DNA from: Rhizobiaceae bacterium
GTDB lineage: Bacteria > Pseudomonadota > Alphaproteobacteria > Rhizobiales > Rhizobiaceae
NCBI GenBank assembly: GCA_016742175.1
Contig: JACVCH010000015.1
Location: forward strand, 1-64,000
Direction of reading: 5' to 3'
Length of the DNA stretch: 64,000 nt
Below the pieces are notes generated by a model that saw only the letters and a program-made list of their open reading frames with translations, searched no databases and had not been told where the DNA came from. Below are positions 45,417 to 54,466 of this stretch, piece by piece (positions within the stretch are counted from its first letter, which is position 1; every line of letters starts with the position of its first letter). The translations under genes and the position numbers were made by a program.

Positions 45417-46808
45417 ATGCGTTTCGTCGACATGGCGCGCAGCGCCTATACCAGCACGCCCGCACCCCTGCGACGCAGGCTCGCGCCGCTCGTCGCGCTC
45501 GTTCCGCGCAGCCTGAAATATGGCGCGACCTTCGAGCGATGGCGGCGGGACATCCAGCGATCCGAGGCCGATCGCGAATTCGCCGTCGAGCGCGCGCAAA
45601 CGCAATTGCGGGGGCTTCTCACCAAGGCGGCGACGGGCAGCGCGTTCTGGCGCAACCTTCTCGGCGCGGTCGCCTTTGCGACCTTCGAGATCGAGGCGCT
45701 GGCGAGCGTTCCGATCACGACCAAGCAGATGATGCGCGAGGCGGGCGACGGCGCGCGCGTCGACGCGCTGCCCGCGCTCATCCAAGCGACGACCAGCGGC
45801 TCCAATGCCGAGGCGCCGTTCGAATTCCTGATCGACGCCGACCGCAGCGTGCGCGAATTCGCCTTCGTCACCACCGCCTGGGCGCGTGCGGGCTACCGGC
45901 CGGGCGATGCGCGGGCCGTGTTGCGCGGCTTTCGCCTCGACGACGCGAATGCGGTCCATCAATGGGACCCGGCGCTGAACGAGTTGCGCCTCGCGGTCTT
46001 TCCGCTCGGGCCGGCGGAAGCCACCGCGATGGCGGACGAGATCGAGCGGCGGGGCATCGCCTACATTCACGGCTATCCGTCGGCGATCGAACTTTTCGCG
46101 CGGCATCTGGATGCGGCCAAGCGCCGGCTGGCGCATCCGATCCGCGGCATCTTTCCGATCTCGGAGCCGGTTTTCGCGCATCAGCGCGCGCTTTTCGCCA
46201 GGGCCTTTCCGCAGGCGGAGATGGTGCCCTTCTACGGCATGAGCGAGAAGGTCGCCTTCGCGATAGAGAGACCGGGCGAGCCGGGCGTCTATACGTTCGA
46301 GCCGCTCTACGGTCTTGCCGAACTGGTGGGCGAGGACGGCCGGCCCATCGCGGCGGCAGGCGCGGAAGGGCGGCTTCTCGGCACCGGCTTCATCTCCACC
46401 GGCATGCCCTTCATCCGCTACGACACCGGCGACCGGGCCCGGCTGGTCGAGACGGCGACGCGCGCAAACGGCTGGCGGCTGACGGTTCGCGACATCGCCC
46501 CGCGCCGCAAGCCGGACTTCCTGATCGCCGATGACGGCAGCCGGATCGTCGCGACGGACCTCGTGCCGGAAGACGTTGATCTTCTGCGCGGGCTTGCCGA
46601 GTGGCAGTTCGTGCAGGATGCGCCGGGCATTGCGACCCTTCGCTACGTGCCCATGGCCGGCGGCGGGTCGGCGGATGCCGAGCGGCTTGCGAAAGCGCTC
46701 GAAGCGCGAACGGACGGCCGCCTGCGTTTCGCCATCGAAGAGGCCGCTTCAATCGCGTCCGGCGCGCATGGCAAGCGCGCCTTCATTCTCCAGCACATCG
46801 CGGGTTGA
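45417..46808 (+). CDS. PaaK/CapK-like adenylate-forming protein
   Basis: 463 residues from ATG 45417. It has the phenylacetate-CoA-ligase-like layout: ATTSGSNAEAPFEFLID as the phosphate-binding loop, HGYPSAIELFARHL, FYGMSEKVAFAIE as the Glu-containing motif, and TGMPFIRYDTGDRARLVE with the nucleotide-ribose Asp. Such proteins activate acids as adenylates, often in cell-surface polysaccharide or aromatic pathways. No polysaccharide genes are near, so the role is open. A longer reading from 45348 adds an unlikely N-terminus. Confidence 0.8.
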   Translation: MRFVDMARSAYTSTPAPLRRRLAPLVALVPRSLKYGATFERWRRDIQRSEADREFAVERAQTQLRGLLTKAATGSAFWRNLLGAVAFATFEIEALASVPITTKQMMREAGDGARVDALPALIQATTSGSNAEAPFEFLIDADRSVREFAFVTTAWARAGYRPGDARAVLRGFRLDDANAVHQWDPALNELRLAVFPLGPAEATAMADEIERRGIAYIHGYPSAIELFARHLDAAKRRLAHPIRGIFPISEPVFAHQRALFARAFPQAEMVPFYGMSEKVAFAIERPGEPGVYTFEPLYGLAELVGEDGRPIAAAGAEGRLLGTGFISTGMPFIRYDTGDRARLVETATRANGWRLTVRDIAPRRKPDFLIADDGSRIVATDLVPEDVDLLRGLAEWQFVQDAPGIATLRYVPMAGGGSADAERLAKALEARTDGRLRFAIEEAASIASGAHGKRAFILQHIAG

Positions 46809-46854
46809 GACGAGGCCCGGCGGACGATTGCCCGCCCGCCGGAGAGACGTTCGC

Positions 46855-47364
46855 CTATTCGGTGACGACCGCGCGCAGCATCCACACGACCTTCTCGTGA
46901 TAGGTCATGCGGCCGACGAGCATGTCGTGCGAGACGAAATCCTCGGCTTCCTCGGCCTGTTCCGCCGCGTCGCGCATCTTGCGGATGGCGGCCTCGTGGC
47001 CGTCGATCAGGTCGGCGACCATGTCATGGGCGGTCTTCGATTCAGCGCCGAGCTCGACGACGATGTCGGCGCCCTTGTTGCCGGCGACCGGCGCGCGGTA
47101 GCCGAGCGCGCGGATGCGTTCGGCAAGTTCGTCCGTCGCCTTGAAGAGGTCGTTGTACTGCTCCTCGGTCATCACGTGGATCGAGTGGAAGAGCGGGCCG
47201 ACGACGTTCCAGTGATAGATGTGCGTCTTGACGAGCAGCGCATAGGTGTCGGCGAGGATGGCCGACAGGCTTTCGGCCACCGCCTTGCGGTTCTTGGCGT
47301 CGATGCCGGTGTTGACCTGGACGTCGCGGGGCTTGGTGTCGAGAACCTTGGCGCTTTTCGCCAT
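46855..47364 (-). CDS. dps: DNA-protection ferritin Dps
   Basis: 169 residues from ATG 47364 with AGGAG eight bases upstream. The ferroxidase signature HIYHWNVVGPLFHSIHVMTE is intact and is followed by LFKATDELAERIRALG. The N-terminal Lys-containing tail may bind DNA. Dps forms dodecamers that oxidise and store iron and shield DNA in stress. It lies just downstream of trkH but 80 bp apart, so a separate promoter is likely. Confidence 0.93.
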   Translation of the reverse strand: MAKSAKVLDTKPRDVQVNTGIDAKNRKAVAESLSAILADTYALLVKTHIYHWNVVGPLFHSIHVMTEEQYNDLFKATDELAERIRALGYRAPVAGNKGADIVVELGAESKTAHDMVADLIDGHEAAIRKMRDAAEQAEEAEDFVSHDMLVGRMTYHEKVVWMLRAVVTE

Positions 47365-47444
47365 GAGACTGCTCCTGTGCTGGCTGGCTCGCGGCCTTCT
47401 GGCCGTTCGCTCCATGAACATTCTCTAATGTGAAATGTTCCCGC

Positions 47445-48902
47445 TTATCGTCGCCAGAAAGCGGGCGACAGGAGCACCAGAACGGCGAGGATTTCGAGGC
47501 GGCCGAGCAGCATGGCGGCGATCAGCACCCATTTGGCCGCATCGCTCAGCGGCACGAAATTGCCGACCGGGCCGATGATGTCGCCGAGGCCGGGGCCGAC
47601 ATTGGTCAGCGCGGTCAAGGTGCCGGTCACCGCGCTGACGAGGTCGAGGCCGGTGAGCGTCAGGAGCAGCGTGCCGACGCAGAGGAGGACGAGGAAGACG
47701 GCGACGAAGAGCGTCGTCCCGCGCTGCATGTCGCCGTCGATCACGCGCTTGCCGTAGCGGATCGACTGGACCGAATTGGGGTAGATCAGCTTGTTCAGGC
47801 CGCGCGCCAGGAGCTGGTAGAGTATGTAGAACCGATAGGCCTTGATGCCGCCGGACGTGGACCCCGAGCAGCCGCCCATGAAGGTCGCGACGAAGGCGCA
47901 GCCGACGGCGAACGGCCCCCAGGCCGAGTAATCGCCGCTGGCGAAGCCCGTCGTGGTGATGATGGAGATGAAGTTGAAGGCGGAATGGGTCAGCGCCGTT
48001 CCGAAGGCGATGTCGGACGTGACGCGCAGATAGATCGCGACGGCGAGGATGAAGCCCGCGCAATAGGTCGCGAAGACGCGGATCTGGGGATCGCCGAGCG
48101 GATCGATGCGGCCGCGCACGGCGAGCAGGATCAGGATCGAGAAGGGCAGGGCGCCGATGAACATGAAGATGGTGCCGACCCACAGGATGGCCGGCCTATC
48201 CGCGTAGACGCCGAAGGATGCGTCATGGGTGGAAAAGCCGCCGGTCGACAGCGTCGCCATGGAATGGTTGATCGCGTCGAAGGCGGTCATGCCGGCGGCC
48301 GCATAGGCGAGCGCGCAGGCGAGCGTCAGCGCGCCGTAGATGGCGAGCAGCGCCAGCGTATAGGTCGACAGGCGCGCGAAGGGACGGTCGCCGATGTCGG
48401 AGGATTCGATCTTCAGGTAGGAGACGCCGCCGATATTGAGGAACGGCAGCACGAAGAGGCCGAGCGCGATGACGCCGACGCCGCCGATCCACTGCAAAAG
48501 CGAGCGCCAGAGGAGGAGGCCCGGCGGCAACTGGTCGAGCCCGGCGATGACGGTCGAGCCGGTCGTCGTCAGCGCCGAGACGCTTTCGAAGATGGCGTCG
48601 GTGACGCTGAGGCCGATCGAGGCCGCATAAAGCGGCACCGCGCCGGCGATCGCCGTCGTGACCCACAAGACGTTGACCAGCAGGAAGCCGAAGCGTGCGG
48701 AAAGCTGCGGTCGCGAGCCGAAGGTCGCCACCGCGACGGCGGCGGACAGGCCGCCGACCAGCATGCCCGACAGGGTGAAGACCTGCCAGTCCGGGTTGCC
48801 GACATAAAGGTCTGTCAGCGCCGGAACGGCCATGAAAACCGCGAGATATGCCGCGAAGATGGCCGAGACGAATGTGACGGCGCGGATGTGAAGCGTGTTC
48901 AA
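47445..48902 (-). CDS. trkH: TrkH-family potassium uptake channel
   Basis: 485 residues with about ten membrane helices in four pore repeats. The selectivity-filter Gly positions are visible in TTTGSTVIAGL, LSTGGFSTHD, TTGFASGDYS and TNVGPGLGDI. It is an inner-membrane potassium channel that normally works with TrkA. No trkA is adjacent. Confidence 0.93.
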   Translation of the reverse strand: MNTLHIRAVTFVSAIFAAYLAVFMAVPALTDLYVGNPDWQVFTLSGMLVGGLSAAVAVATFGSRPQLSARFGFLLVNVLWVTTAIAGAVPLYAASIGLSVTDAIFESVSALTTTGSTVIAGLDQLPPGLLLWRSLLQWIGGVGVIALGLFVLPFLNIGGVSYLKIESSDIGDRPFARLSTYTLALLAIYGALTLACALAYAAAGMTAFDAINHSMATLSTGGFSTHDASFGVYADRPAILWVGTIFMFIGALPFSILILLAVRGRIDPLGDPQIRVFATYCAGFILAVAIYLRVTSDIAFGTALTHSAFNFISIITTTGFASGDYSAWGPFAVGCAFVATFMGGCSGSTSGGIKAYRFYILYQLLARGLNKLIYPNSVQSIRYGKRVIDGDMQRGTTLFVAVFLVLLCVGTLLLTLTGLDLVSAVTGTLTALTNVGPGLGDIIGPVGNFVPLSDAAKWVLIAAMLLGRLEILAVLVLLSPAFWRR

Positions 48903-48985
48903 GATGCGATCGAACCACTCGATATGATGCCCGGTCTATACGCCCGATCCCGCGCCGTGAACAGGTGGCGGCGCGCCCGGCGCGA

Positions 48986-49678
48986 TCACAAGTTGCGGCC
49001 GAGCCATGTCTCGTAGTCGCTGACGAGGAGGTGAAGCGGCGTCTCATCCTCCTCGATCGTGGCGAAACGGCCGATCGGCTCGCGGAATATGTTGTCGGTC
49101 AGGTCGTCGTTGACGGTCGAGACCTCGCCGATCAGCACGTCGCCGCCTTCGCCCCAGAAGGCGTGCCAGTCGCCCGGCATCAGCGTCACGCTCTCGCCCG
49201 GCGCGAGCGTGAGTTTCCCGCCGGCGGGAACGGTGCGCGCGATGCCGTCGCAGGCGACGGTGACGCCGCGGGTCGCATCGAAATCGCCGTTCGCGTCGGA
49301 GCCGTAGAGCTCGACCACGAGCGTCGCGCCGCCGCGATTGATGATGTCCTCGGCCTTGAGCCGGTGCGTGTGCATCGGGCTCAACTGTTCCTGCCGCGAG
49401 ATCAGCAACTTCTCGGCATAGCACATGCCGCCGCCGCGCTTCAGGTCCGCGAGGCGGCCGTTGCGCAAGGTGAAGAGGAAGAGCCCCATCTCGTCGAACC
49501 GGCCCGCGCCATAGTCGGTGATGTCCCAGCCGAGGCGGGCGTCGACGATCGCCTGCGCGTCGCCGCGGGCGCGAAACTGGTCGGGCGTCCAGCGGGCGAA
49601 GGGCGGCAGGACGAAGCCGAAGCGGCGCATCATTTCGTCGGCCTGTCGCATGATGTCGTTGATTTCAGAGCGTTTCAT
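48986..49678 (-). CDS. D-lyxose ketol-isomerase (D-lyxose/D-mannose isomerase)
   Basis: 230 residues, a cupin of the D-lyxose isomerase family. It starts MKRSEINDIMRQADEMMRRF and has metal ligands in SPMHTHRLKAEDIINRGG, with a later His in MPGDWHAFWGEGG. The enzymes interconvert D-lyxose and D-xylulose and usually D-mannose and D-fructose. Beside a fructose/mannose importer, mannose to fructose is the likelier job here. The start codon lies only 16 bp from the oppositely oriented kinase. Confidence 0.88.
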   Translation of the reverse strand: MKRSEINDIMRQADEMMRRFGFVLPPFARWTPDQFRARGDAQAIVDARLGWDITDYGAGRFDEMGLFLFTLRNGRLADLKRGGGMCYAEKLLISRQEQLSPMHTHRLKAEDIINRGGATLVVELYGSDANGDFDATRGVTVACDGIARTVPAGGKLTLAPGESVTLMPGDWHAFWGEGGDVLIGEVSTVNDDLTDNIFREPIGRFATIEEDETPLHLLVSDYETWLGRNL

Positions 49679-49694
49679 CGGTTCACTTCACGAG

Positions 49695-50309
49695 ATGGAT
49701 TCGGTATCGGACATTGCCATTAAGATCGCCGAGCGCGCCAAGGGCCGCGCCCGCCTGGTCGTCGCGCTCGCCGGGCCGCCCGGCGCCGGCAAGTCGACGC
49801 TGTCGCAGCTTCTGGCGGACGCGCTCGGCGATGCGGCGATCCTTCAGGGCGACGCGTTTCACTACGACAATGCCATCCTCGACGCGCTCGGCCGGCGGCA
49901 GCGCAAGGGCGCGCCGGACACGTTCGACGTCGCGGGCCTGGAGAGCTTGCTGCGCCGCATCCGGGCCGGCGAGGACGTCGTGGTGCCCGTCTTCGACCGC
50001 CCGCTCGACCTCGCGCGGGCAGGGGCGGCGCGGATCGCGGGCGATGCGCGGTTCGTCATCGTCGAGGGCAATTACCTGACGCTCGACGCCGCGCCGTGGA
50101 ACACGCTGCGCCCGCTTTTCGATGTGACGGTCCTGATCGACGTGCCGAGCGACGAACTCGAACAGCGGCTCATGCGGCGCTGGCTCGATCTCGGCTGGAG
50201 CGCGGAGAAGGCCGCGCACTGGGTCGCGTCGAACGACATGCCGAATGTCGATCTCGTCAAGGCGCAGGGCGGCTCGGCCGATATTTTCTGGCGGCCGCAA
50301 GCGCTTTAG
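49695..50309 (+). CDS. frcK: P-loop sugar/nucleoside kinase-like protein (FrcK-like)
   Basis: 204 residues. Walker A GPPGAGKST (27-35), then ILQGDAFHYDNAILDALGRR and FVIVEGNYLTLD, as in uridine kinase and pantothenate kinase relatives. In Sinorhizobium a protein of this type, FrcK, is encoded with frcBCA. Here it lies inside the locus but on the opposite strand: its 3' end overlaps the PfkB gene by three bases and its start faces the isomerase. The phosphorylated substrate is not known. Confidence 0.75.
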   Translation: MDSVSDIAIKIAERAKGRARLVVALAGPPGAGKSTLSQLLADALGDAAILQGDAFHYDNAILDALGRRQRKGAPDTFDVAGLESLLRRIRAGEDVVVPVFDRPLDLARAGAARIAGDARFVIVEGNYLTLDAAPWNTLRPLFDVTVLIDVPSDELEQRLMRRWLDLGWSAEKAAHWVASNDMPNVDLVKAQGGSADIFWRPQAL

Positions 50310-51256
50310 GCTCGCGCGGCGAGCCGCCGCCAGGCGGGGGCGGAGATGTCGTCCGCCCAGGGTGGATTGGCGCCGGGGCGCGAGACGGCAACGGCGGCGA
50401 CTTCGGCCGCACGGTCGAGGCAAAGCCGCAGATCGCCTTCGCCCATCGCGCGGGTCGCGGCCTTGTCGAGACGGCCCAGCCCCTCCAGCGCTTCGAGGAA
50501 GCCGGCATTGAAGGCGTCGCCCGCGCCGACCGTGTCGACGATGGTCGCCGGCCGCGGCGCGACCGAAATCGTCCCGCCGGCCATGTGCCCGGTCGCGCCG
50601 CGCGCGCCGTGGGTGACGAGGACGACCGATGGGCCGGCCGCGAGCAATCCGTCGATGAAGGCGTCGGCGTCGGGCGCGAGCCAGGCGAGGTCCTCTTCGG
50701 ACAGCTTGACGATGTCGGCGGCGGCCATCATCCGCGTCAGCCGCGCGCGGTATGCCACCTCGTCGGTGACGAAATCGGGGCGGATGTTGGGGTCGATCAT
50801 GACGAGGCGGCTTGCGGCCTCGCGTATCATCAATTCCTCGAAGGCCGATCCGCAGGGCTCGACGACGAGGCTGATGCCGCCGAAGAACAGGGCGCGCACA
50901 TCATTGCCGAGCCCCGGCAGGTCCGCGGGGGCGAGCAAGCGGCTCGCGGTCGCCTCGTCGTAGAAATGGTAGCTCGCGTGGCCGTCCTCGAGCGTGACGA
51001 AGGCAAGCGTCGTCGGCCGGGCGCTGCGCGGCGAGAGCGCGGAATCGACGCCGGACGCCTTCAGCTCGTCCGTGAGCATCTTGCCGAACAGGTCGGTCGA
51101 CAGGCCATTGAAGAAGCCCGTCTCGACCCCCAGCCGCCCCAGCGCGATCGCGGTATTGAACACCGCACCGCCCGCCTGGGGCGCGAAGGCGCGCCGCCCG
51201 CCGTCAAGGTCGAGGGGCAGCATGTCGATGAGCGCATCGCCGCAGCACAGGATCAT
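50306..51256 (-). CDS. PfkB-family carbohydrate kinase (probable fructokinase)
   Basis: 316 residues. The N-terminal glycine-rich AGGAVFNTAIALGRLGVETG and the C-terminal anion-hole motif DTVGAGDAFNAGFLEAL with its catalytic Asp are present. Location between frcA and the isomerase suggests fructose as the substrate. It starts four bases after the frcA stop in the same operon. Confidence 0.88.
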   Translation of the reverse strand: MILCCGDALIDMLPLDLDGGRRAFAPQAGGAVFNTAIALGRLGVETGFFNGLSTDLFGKMLTDELKASGVDSALSPRSARPTTLAFVTLEDGHASYHFYDEATASRLLAPADLPGLGNDVRALFFGGISLVVEPCGSAFEELMIREAASRLVMIDPNIRPDFVTDEVAYRARLTRMMAAADIVKLSEEDLAWLAPDADAFIDGLLAAGPSVVLVTHGARGATGHMAGGTISVAPRPATIVDTVGAGDAFNAGFLEALEGLGRLDKAATRAMGEGDLRLCLDRAAEVAAVAVSRPGANPPWADDISAPAWRRLAARA

Positions 51257-51260
51257 CGCG

Positions 51261-52043
51261 TCACGCCGCCTCGGCCAGTTCCGGCGGCGCCTTGGCGCCG
51301 GTCATGAAGGCGACGGCATCCGACATGGTGTGCTCCTTCGGGTCGATGACGCAGAGGCGCCGGCCGAGACGATGGACGTGGATGCGGTCGGCGACCTCGA
51401 ACACATGCGGCATGTTGTGCGAGATCAGCACGATCGGCATGCCGCGCTTCCTCACGTCGAGGATGAGTTCGAGCACGCGGCGCGATTCCTTGACGCCGAG
51501 CGCGGCCGTCGGCTCGTCCATGATGACGACCTTGGAGCCGAACGCCGCCGCGCGCGCCACCGCCACGCCCTGCCGCTGGCCGCCCGACAGCGTCTCCACC
51601 GCCTGGCTGATGTTCTGGATCGTCATCAGGCCGAGTTCGGAGAGCTTGTCGCGGGCGATCTTTTCCATCGCCGCGCGGTCAAGCAGCTTGAAGGTCGAAC
51701 CGAGGAAGCCGGGCTTCCGGATCTCGCGGCCGAGGAACATGTTGTCGGCGATCGAGAGCGCCGGCGACAGTGCGAGGTTCTGGTAGACGGTCTCGATGCC
51801 GGCGTCGCGCGCCTCCATCGGCGAGCGGAAGTTGACGACGCTGCCGTCGAGCCGGATTTCGCCTTCGTCGGGCCTGACCGCGCCGGAGATCGCCTTGATC
51901 AGCGACGACTTGCCGGCGCCGTTGTCGCCGATGACGGCGAGGATTTCGCCCGGGTAGAGGTCGAAATCGGCACGGTCGAGGGCGGTGACGCGGCCGTAGC
52001 GCTTGACGAGGCCGCGGGCGGAAAGAACGGGCTGGGTGCTCAT
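51261..52043 (-). CDS. frcA: Fructose ABC transporter ATP-binding protein FrcA
   Basis: 260 residues, a single ATPase domain, unlike RbsA-type proteins with two. Walker A GDNGAGKSS (39-47), signature LSGGQRQG (152-159), Walker B VVIMDEP (172-178). The start overlaps the frcC stop by four bases. It energises the sugar importer. Confidence 0.92.
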   Translation of the reverse strand: MSTQPVLSARGLVKRYGRVTALDRADFDLYPGEILAVIGDNGAGKSSLIKAISGAVRPDEGEIRLDGSVVNFRSPMEARDAGIETVYQNLALSPALSIADNMFLGREIRKPGFLGSTFKLLDRAAMEKIARDKLSELGLMTIQNISQAVETLSGGQRQGVAVARAAAFGSKVVIMDEPTAALGVKESRRVLELILDVRKRGMPIVLISHNMPHVFEVADRIHVHRLGRRLCVIDPKEHTMSDAVAFMTGAKAPPELAEAA

Positions 52044-53122
52044 GAGGAAAGCTTCCTGATCCACTGGTCGATGGCGACGGCGACGATGGTGAGCCAGCCG
52101 ATGGCGAAGACCTGCCAGAGAACGTCGACGCCGGCGAGGCGCAGACCCGAATTGAAGACGCCGACGATCAGCGCGCCGACGAGCGGTCCCATGATCGAGC
52201 CGCGCCCGCCGAAGAGCGAGATGCCGCCGATCACCACGGCGGTGATCGATTGCAGGTTCGCCTCCTGGAAGGATTGCGGCGAGACCGAGCCGACGCGGCC
52301 GATGGACGCCCAGGCGGCGAGGCCGCAGACGAGGCCGGCGAGCGCATAGACCGAGAGCAGCGTGCGGTTGGTGCGGATGCCCGAGAGCTCCGCCGCCTCC
52401 TTGTCGTCGCCGATGGCGTAGACGTGGCGGCCCCAGGCGGTGCGGTTCAGCATGTACCAGAGGACGACGAAGATCAGCACCATCAGGATCGAGCCATAGG
52501 TGAACTGCGCGCCGCCGATGCGGAAGCTCTGGCCGAAGAATTTCAGGAGCGGCGCCGCCGCGTCGATGTCCTGGCTGCGGATCGACTGCGCGCCGGACAG
52601 CCACAGCGTCAGCGCGAAGAAGATGTTCCAGGTGCCGAGCGTCACGATGAAGGGCGGCAGCTTGAAGCGCGTGACGAAGAGCCCGTTGAGCGCGCCGGCG
52701 GCCGCACCGCCGACCATGCCGAGGCCAATCGCGAGCGGCGCGGGCACGCCCATCGAAACGGCGAGATTGCCGGCGACGACCGACATCAGCACCATGATCG
52801 CGCCGACCGAAAGGTCGATGCCGGCGGTCAGGATGATGAGGCTCTGGGCAGCGGCCAGGATGCCGATGATCGAGACCTGCTGCATGATCAGCGACAGGTT
52901 GAAGGCGGAAAAGAAATTGGCGCCGGCGATGAAGCCGAAGGCGACGATGCTCAAGGCGAGCACGATGAAGGGCACCATCGTCGGATTGGCATGGAGCGCA
53001 TGCTGCAACCGGTCGATGACGTTCTTGTCGTGGCCCTCGAAGGCGGCGACGGAGCGGTCGCTCTTGTCGAGCGACGCCTCGAACTCCTGCCCACGCGGGG
53101 GCAGGGCGCTTGTGTCGGTCAT
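52040..53122 (-). CDS. frcC: Fructose ABC transporter permease FrcC
   Basis: 360 residues from ATG 53122 with GGGAGGA upstream. There are about ten membrane helices and a carbohydrate-permease signature (QSLIILTAGIDLSVGAIMVL). The N-terminal 45 residues are charged and cytoplasmic. It forms the channel for the FrcB-bound sugar. Confidence 0.92.
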   Translation of the reverse strand: MTDTSALPPRGQEFEASLDKSDRSVAAFEGHDKNVIDRLQHALHANPTMVPFIVLALSIVAFGFIAGANFFSAFNLSLIMQQVSIIGILAAAQSLIILTAGIDLSVGAIMVLMSVVAGNLAVSMGVPAPLAIGLGMVGGAAAGALNGLFVTRFKLPPFIVTLGTWNIFFALTLWLSGAQSIRSQDIDAAAPLLKFFGQSFRIGGAQFTYGSILMVLIFVVLWYMLNRTAWGRHVYAIGDDKEAAELSGIRTNRTLLSVYALAGLVCGLAAWASIGRVGSVSPQSFQEANLQSITAVVIGGISLFGGRGSIMGPLVGALIVGVFNSGLRLAGVDVLWQVFAIGWLTIVAVAIDQWIRKLSS

Positions 53123-53247
53123 GGCTGTTCCTCCCGAAGCGAAGCGAGTGTGATGCCAGCCGGCGCGGAGGTCAAAACACTTCCGCGCGCCCGATCCGGC
53201 GTTGGTGGGCAGTTGCGAGCCGCCCACCCAAAGGCGTCAGCGCGTGA

Positions 53248-54276
53248 CTACCCCCAACACTTATCCAGCCCCTCGGCCGAGTCGATGGACTCGACCCCAT
53301 CGGCCGGTGCGTCGGTGATCAGCGTCACGCCGGTGTCGAAGAAGTCGAGGCCTTCGGTCGGCGCGGGTTTCTCGCCGGTTTCGGCGAACTTGGCGATCGC
53401 CTCGATGCCGAGCGAGGCCATGTCGAGCGGGTATTGCTGCGAGGTCGCGCCGATGATGCCTTCGGAGACGTTCTGGACGCCCGGGCAGCCGCCATCGACG
53501 GAGACGATCAGCACGCCCTCGGTCTTGCCGAAGGATTTCAGCGTCTCGTAGGCGCCGGCGGCGGCCGGCTCGTTGATCGTGTAGACGACGTTGATGTCGG
53601 GGTCCTGCTGGAGAAGGTTCTCCATCGCGGTGCGCCCGCCTTCCTCGTTGCCGTCGGTGACGTCATGGCCGACGATGCGCGGATCGTCCTCGTCGCCGAT
53701 CAGGTTCTCGTCCTTGATGTCGATGCCAAAGCCGCTCAGGAACCCCTGGTCGCGCAGGACGTCGACCGACGGCGCGCTGGGGGCGAGGTCGAGAAGGGCG
53801 ATCTTGGCGTTTTCGGCTTCGGCGCCGAGCGTCGCGGCGGCCCACTGGCCGATCAGCTCGCCGGCCTTGAAATTGTCGGTCGCGAAGGTGGCGTCGGCGG
53901 CGTCGATCGGCTCCAGCGGCGTGTCGAGCGCGATGACCAGAACGCCCGCGTCGCGCGCCTGCTGCACCACCGGCACGATCGCCTTGGTGTCGGAAGCGGT
54001 GAGCAGGATGCCCTTGGCGCCCGACGCGATGCAGCTTTCGATCGCCTGAACCTGCGTCTCGTGGTCGCCGTCGATCTTGCCGGCGAAGGTCGAGAGCTTG
54101 ACGCCGAGTTCCTCGGCCTTGGCCGTCGCGCCTTCCTTCATCTTGACGAAGAAGGGGTTGATGTCGGTCTTGGTGATCAGGCAGGCCGAGACTTCCTCCT
54201 GCGCGGCGGCGGGGCCGGCCAGCATCAGGGCCAGGGGCGCGGTTGCGGCCAAAGCAAGCTTGAGCGTCGTCTTCAT
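53248..54276 (-). CDS. frcB: Fructose ABC transporter substrate-binding protein FrcB
   Basis: 342 residues from ATG 54276 with GGAGG upstream. Signal peptide [20 protein letters not shown], then GPAAAQ. The periplasmic sugar-binding fold shows [40 protein letters not shown] and [17 protein letters not shown]. The family in Sinorhizobium takes fructose, mannose and ribose. The leader also folds a small hairpin at 54301-54317 with GGAGG in its loop. It is the first gene of the operon, controlled by the operator at 54385. Confidence 0.92.
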   Translation of the reverse strand: MKTTLKLALAATAPLALMLAGPAAAQEEVSACLITKTDINPFFVKMKEGATAKAEELGVKLSTFAGKIDGDHETQVQAIESCIASGAKGILLTASDTKAIVPVVQQARDAGVLVIALDTPLEPIDAADATFATDNFKAGELIGQWAAATLGAEAENAKIALLDLAPSAPSVDVLRDQGFLSGFGIDIKDENLIGDEDDPRIVGHDVTDGNEEGGRTAMENLLQQDPDINVVYTINEPAAAGAYETLKSFGKTEGVLIVSVDGGCPGVQNVSEGIIGATSQQYPLDMASLGIEAIAKFAETGEKPAPTEGLDFFDTGVTLITDAPADGVESIDSAEGLDKCWG

Positions 54277-54384
54277 CGCGAAAATCCTCCGTTGAACTGA
54301 CCGCCACCTCCTGGCGGAACCATTGCGCGGTCCGTCGAACGGCCATCGCAATCTGCCGTCAGGGAACCACCATCGGCTCCTGGA

Positions 54385-54418
54385 GTCAATTAATAAATCA
54401 ATCTAATTTATAATTGAC
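54385..54418. promoter_or_regulatory. Palindromic operator between frcB and the ROK regulator
   Basis: A 34-bp AT-rich inverted repeat: gtcaattaataaat (54385-54398) pairs with atttataattgac (54406-54418) with one bulged base. It stands out in GC-rich DNA and lies in the 190-bp divergent region. It is a strong candidate site for the adjacent ROK repressor on both promoters. Confidence 0.7.
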
Positions 54419-54466
54419 GCTGCACGTGCCACGCTGCATGGTCGCAACGTCGCTTGGGAGGGCGCA

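Noticed and set aside
46809-46854. A terminator between the PaaK-like gene and dps
   Set aside because: The only pairing, ccggcgg with ccgccgg, has a long loop and no T-run, so support is too weak.
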